DNA from: Bdellovibrionales bacterium
GTDB taxonomy: Bacteria > Bdellovibrionota > Bacteriovoracia > Bacteriovoracales > Bacteriovoracaceae
Direction of reading: 5' to 3'
NCBI GenBank assembly: GCA_018646675.1
Contig: JABGUH010000046.1
Location: 1-64,000 of the forward strand
DNA length: 64,000 bases
Positions within the stretch are counted from its first letter, which is position 1. Each line of letters begins with the position of its first letter. The position numbers and the translations under genes were made by a program. The notes under the pieces were generated by a model. It was not told the origin of the DNA, searched no databases, and saw nothing but the letters and a program-made list of their open reading frames with translations. Positions 61,949 to 64,000 of this stretch are shown in pieces.

Positions 61949-62506
61949 CTATAGAGGTTGTAATTGTGAGAAGTAGATAGCACGATTAAGCAATTTTTTA
62001 TTTGATTTCATTGTTAGCGTCGCTCCACTAATTGCATCAACACTACTAATCTGATTTTTAGTTCTGCCCTCAATTTTTACTTGATACCACTTCTTTGGTG
62101 TCCGATATTTTCTAGGTTCAGAAAAAGCAACCACATCTGCCCGAGCTATTCTCTCCTCCACCACCTGAATTAAAAGTGTTTGATAGTGAGTTCTAATTTT
62201 ATCATTTAAGAGAAATACCCAGCTCCTCTTACCGCCACAATCCAGCCGATAGCGTTTGACAATCTGTTGACTGGAGCTTTGCCCTAACTGTTGATTAGCA
62301 CTTTGCAGTTGGCTTCCGGTTAGATAGAGATACTTTTTTTTGACTTGACACTCTTTTCTCTTTTGCTCTTGAAAAAAGGGAAGGCTAAGAGCACGGTCCT
62401 CTTTCGCCTCCCCTATTTGTGCTGTAAGCACCACTGCTATCATCATTAGTATGACTAGGACAGCAGTAGCTTTTTTTGTAGTAGAATCTTTAATTAGAAA
62501 TTCCAT
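61949..62506 (-). CDS. Exported FMN-binding-domain protein
   Basis: Signal or anchor (about 15-34), then a periplasmic domain ending with 'SSVDAISGATLTM', the flavinylation motif D-x-x-S-G-A-T in which ApbE attaches FMN to the Thr. ATG 62506 is chosen; a TTG six codons upstream is alternative. It overlaps the end of the porin gene by 13 bp and is followed 14 bp later by the cytochrome-like gene, so the three form one unit. No apbE gene is in the window. Confidence 0.82.
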   Translation of the reverse strand: MEFLIKDSTTKKATAVLVILMMIAVVLTAQIGEAKEDRALSLPFFQEQKRKECQVKKKYLYLTGSQLQSANQQLGQSSSQQIVKRYRLDCGGKRSWVFLLNDKIRTHYQTLLIQVVEERIARADVVAFSEPRKYRTPKKWYQVKIEGRTKNQISSVDAISGATLTMKSNKKLLNRAIYFSQLQPL

Positions 62507-63648
62507 CCAACAGCCATTCCCCAAGTGTCACTACCTGTATTTTGCTTATTTTTTGCAACTAGATAGTCCAGTTTAAAAACTACATTATCAACTGGCTTGG
62601 CCGTTACTCCGTACGTGATATTTGTCTTATCCTTACTTGAATCCTTCACTTGTCCAGCTGCTACTTTTGCATGAGTATTAAATTTTTCGAAGCGAACAAA
62701 GGGGGTCAACTTCCAATCAGCAATTTTATGCAGGACATTGTAACCAACTTCACCGTAGTAACCATTCATCTCTTCACCTATATTCTCTCCTAACTCTGCG
62801 TTAAGTTTGTCAATATTGCTTAGAGTTAGGGTGGTATAGAGTGCCCTCGTGTGAAAGCCGGCAAATTGACCATCGTAGTGCAGATCAAAAACCCGATGAT
62901 CAACATCTGTTTGAGTTCCTCCTGCCTTGCCAACATATGCAGACCCACCAATTACTGCACTACCTTCCAAAAACTTATAGTCGAGACGTCCAACCCATGC
63001 CAGAGGGCGACCGTTTGCCGTCGCCCCTTTTTGGCGTCCACCGCGTACTCCCCCCGAGTTAAAAGAGGAAGCCTGCAAACCATTAATAAGCGCCATGCGA
63101 TATTCAAAGTCCCCTTGTTGTCCATTGACAGAAACTCCAACTTCACGCCAGGTGGTGGGAATAATTTTGCTGGCAATCTCTGGACGATTAACACTGAGAA
63201 AGGTTGTTGGCTCATGATAGATGTTAATAAAACCAACTGGAACCAGCATTAAACCAACATGAAATGTAGTCTTATCAGAAAATTTGTAATCGATAGTTCC
63301 CTGCTCCAAAAATATCTGGTTAACATGCTCCACCTCAATTTCCGAGGTAAGACTCCACCTTGGAGCAAACTCATGGCTAATATAGAGGATGAATCGCTTA
63401 GCATCTATTTTCGGATTTTTGCCTTGTAATGTACCATCCTCCAATTCAGTTCGATAATTTTCATAGACGAACTCGCCATAGCCGCCAATGTTGGTTTTCG
63501 AGCGACCACTTTGACTCTGCAGAGTGGCCATCTGCTCCGTCAAAATATCCATTCTATGATTTAACTCACTGTTGGTTGCAGCGACGCCGACGCTTGAAAC
63601 TAACACAAATAGCAGAGTGACTGCCATAAGAAATCGTTTTGAATTCAT
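62494..63648 (-). CDS. Outer-membrane porin
   Basis: Signal peptide (1-24), a short coiled coil ('LNHRMDILTEQMATLQSQ', about 28-45) and then a beta-barrel with the OprO/OprP-like order: 'KIDAKRFILYISHEF', 'WSLTSEIEVEHV', 'FHVGLMLVPVGFIN' and a final Phe ('MAVGWNF'). 384 residues suggest 16 strands. AAGGAG precedes the ATG and a TTGACA-17-CATACT promoter lies upstream. Its substrate is unknown. It is the first gene of the porin/FMN/cytochrome unit. Confidence 0.85.
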   Translation of the reverse strand: MNSKRFLMAVTLLFVLVSSVGVAATNSELNHRMDILTEQMATLQSQSGRSKTNIGGYGEFVYENYRTELEDGTLQGKNPKIDAKRFILYISHEFAPRWSLTSEIEVEHVNQIFLEQGTIDYKFSDKTTFHVGLMLVPVGFINIYHEPTTFLSVNRPEIASKIIPTTWREVGVSVNGQQGDFEYRMALINGLQASSFNSGGVRGGRQKGATANGRPLAWVGRLDYKFLEGSAVIGGSAYVGKAGGTQTDVDHRVFDLHYDGQFAGFHTRALYTTLTLSNIDKLNAELGENIGEEMNGYYGEVGYNVLHKIADWKLTPFVRFEKFNTHAKVAAGQVKDSSKDKTNITYGVTAKPVDNVVFKLDYLVAKNKQNTGSDTWGMAVGWNF

Positions 63649-63707
63649 CGTACTTACTCCTTAAGTTTTAATATAGTTGATAAATATGCTGTATTAAATA
63701 CGGGCCA

Positions 63708-63736
63708 AGTATGCAGTCAAATGTTTTGCTTGTCAA
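63708..63736 (-). promoter_or_regulatory. Sigma-70-like promoter for porin operon
   Basis: On the minus strand TTGACA (complement of 63731-63736) and CATACT (complement of 63708-63713) are separated by 17 bp. TG lies directly before the -10. It is about 60 bp upstream of the porin start codon. A second overlapping TTGACT with an AT-rich -10 may form another start. Confidence 0.5.
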
Positions 63737-63894
63737 ATAAATGTTTGGCCACAAATACAGGGCTTATGAGATGACCACCACATATAAGTAACCCAAGCAG
63801 CATGATCTAATTATTAAGAGTACTTAACAATTAAACGGTCACTCTCGCATCGACACCATTCATTGAAATTACTAGTATGGTAGACTTGGGGACG

Positions 63895-64000
63895 TTATTT
63901 TGAAGCGCAGTTGATACAGAATGGAGTTTCGGGAAAGGCGTTGAGGCGGCCATCAGAGATCTCATCTTCACAGGATTGGCAAACTCCATAATCACCAGAA
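63895..64000 (-). CDS. DksA/TraR-type zinc-finger protein, C-terminal end only
   Basis: The last 34 codons of a gene cut by the window edge: 'GDYGVCQSCEDEISDGRL' then 'FPETPFCINCASK' and TAA. The C-x2-C...C-x2-C pattern with 'GxCxxCxxxIxxxRL' is the DksA/TraR zinc finger, found in transcription factors that bind the RNA polymerase secondary channel. The N-terminal coiled coil is outside the window, so the exact member cannot be told. Confidence 0.85.
   Translation of the reverse strand, partial: SGDYGVCQSCEDEISDGRLNAFPETPFCINCASK

Noticed and set aside
1..64000. tRNA, rRNA, CRISPR and prophage signals
   Set aside because: Reading through the intergenic gaps gave no cloverleaf, no spaced short repeats, and no integrase or phage structural genes.

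Overview
The window looks like chromosomal DNA of a Gram-negative, flagellated bacterium of the Bdellovibrionota or old deltaproteobacterial grade. The outer membrane is shown by the Kdo genes (kdsA, kdsB, kdsC), a LolA-like carrier, a TolC-like channel, several beta-barrels and the flagellar L/P-ring genes flgH and flgI. MotA/MotB resemble the sodium-driven PomAB stator, which fits a marine or saline habitat. About a dozen lipoproteins and many small exported proteins of unknown function, exported proteases, a probable protein deamidase and a REP-type transposase fit that grade. The lineage is inferred from gene content only: there is no rRNA gene, and I recognise no tRNA, CRISPR array or prophage.

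Layout. 1-3.4 kb: a 106-bp direct repeat, a Y1/REP-associated transposase, a large membrane protein and an HU gene closed by a strong terminator. 3.4-8.4 kb (mostly minus): an exported Ppx/GppA-like protein, an ankyrin protein fused or frameshifted to a two-receiver response regulator, and a secreted protein-glutaminase with a coupled small partner behind a 19-bp palindromic operator; a plus-strand lipoprotein has a sigma-54-type promoter. 8.4-14.4 kb: lolA, smc, a lone C5-cytosine methyltransferase and a stand-alone histidine-kinase dimerisation domain. 14.5-30 kb: a matrixin-like lipoprotein, then a minus-strand run of pyruvate:ferredoxin oxidoreductase, a giant glycosyltransferase/phosphodiester-glycosidase fusion, a CBS protein, an HExxH peptidase, nuoB-C-D-I and a lipoprotein. 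30-41 kb: cell-surface genes (glycine-rich lipoprotein, FlaA1/CapD-type dehydratase, beta-barrel, lipoproteins) and recO with an apparent ATT start. 41-46 kb: the CMP-Kdo/CTP operon kdsB-pyrG-kdsA-kdsC-DUF493-gpsA. 46-57 kb: TolC-like protein, barrel, purB, flgH-flgI, small lipoproteins, an RRM protein with fabH, a YciB-like protein and a WYL protein. 57-64 kb: RluA-like synthase, motA-motB, a hydrolase, a porin/FMN-binding protein/membrane cytochrome-like cassette, and the 3' end of a DksA/TraR-type zinc-finger gene.

How genes work together. KdsA and KdsC make Kdo and PyrG supplies the CTP that KdsB uses to activate it, so that operon is a coherent LPS-precursor unit. PFOR and NuoBCDI both handle low-potential electrons from carbon oxidation. 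MotAB and FlgHI belong to the flagellum but lie in two small separate clusters. The least ordinary units are the deamidase pair, the response-regulator/ankyrin junction, the GT4-NAGPA fusion and the porin-flavoprotein-cytochrome cassette.
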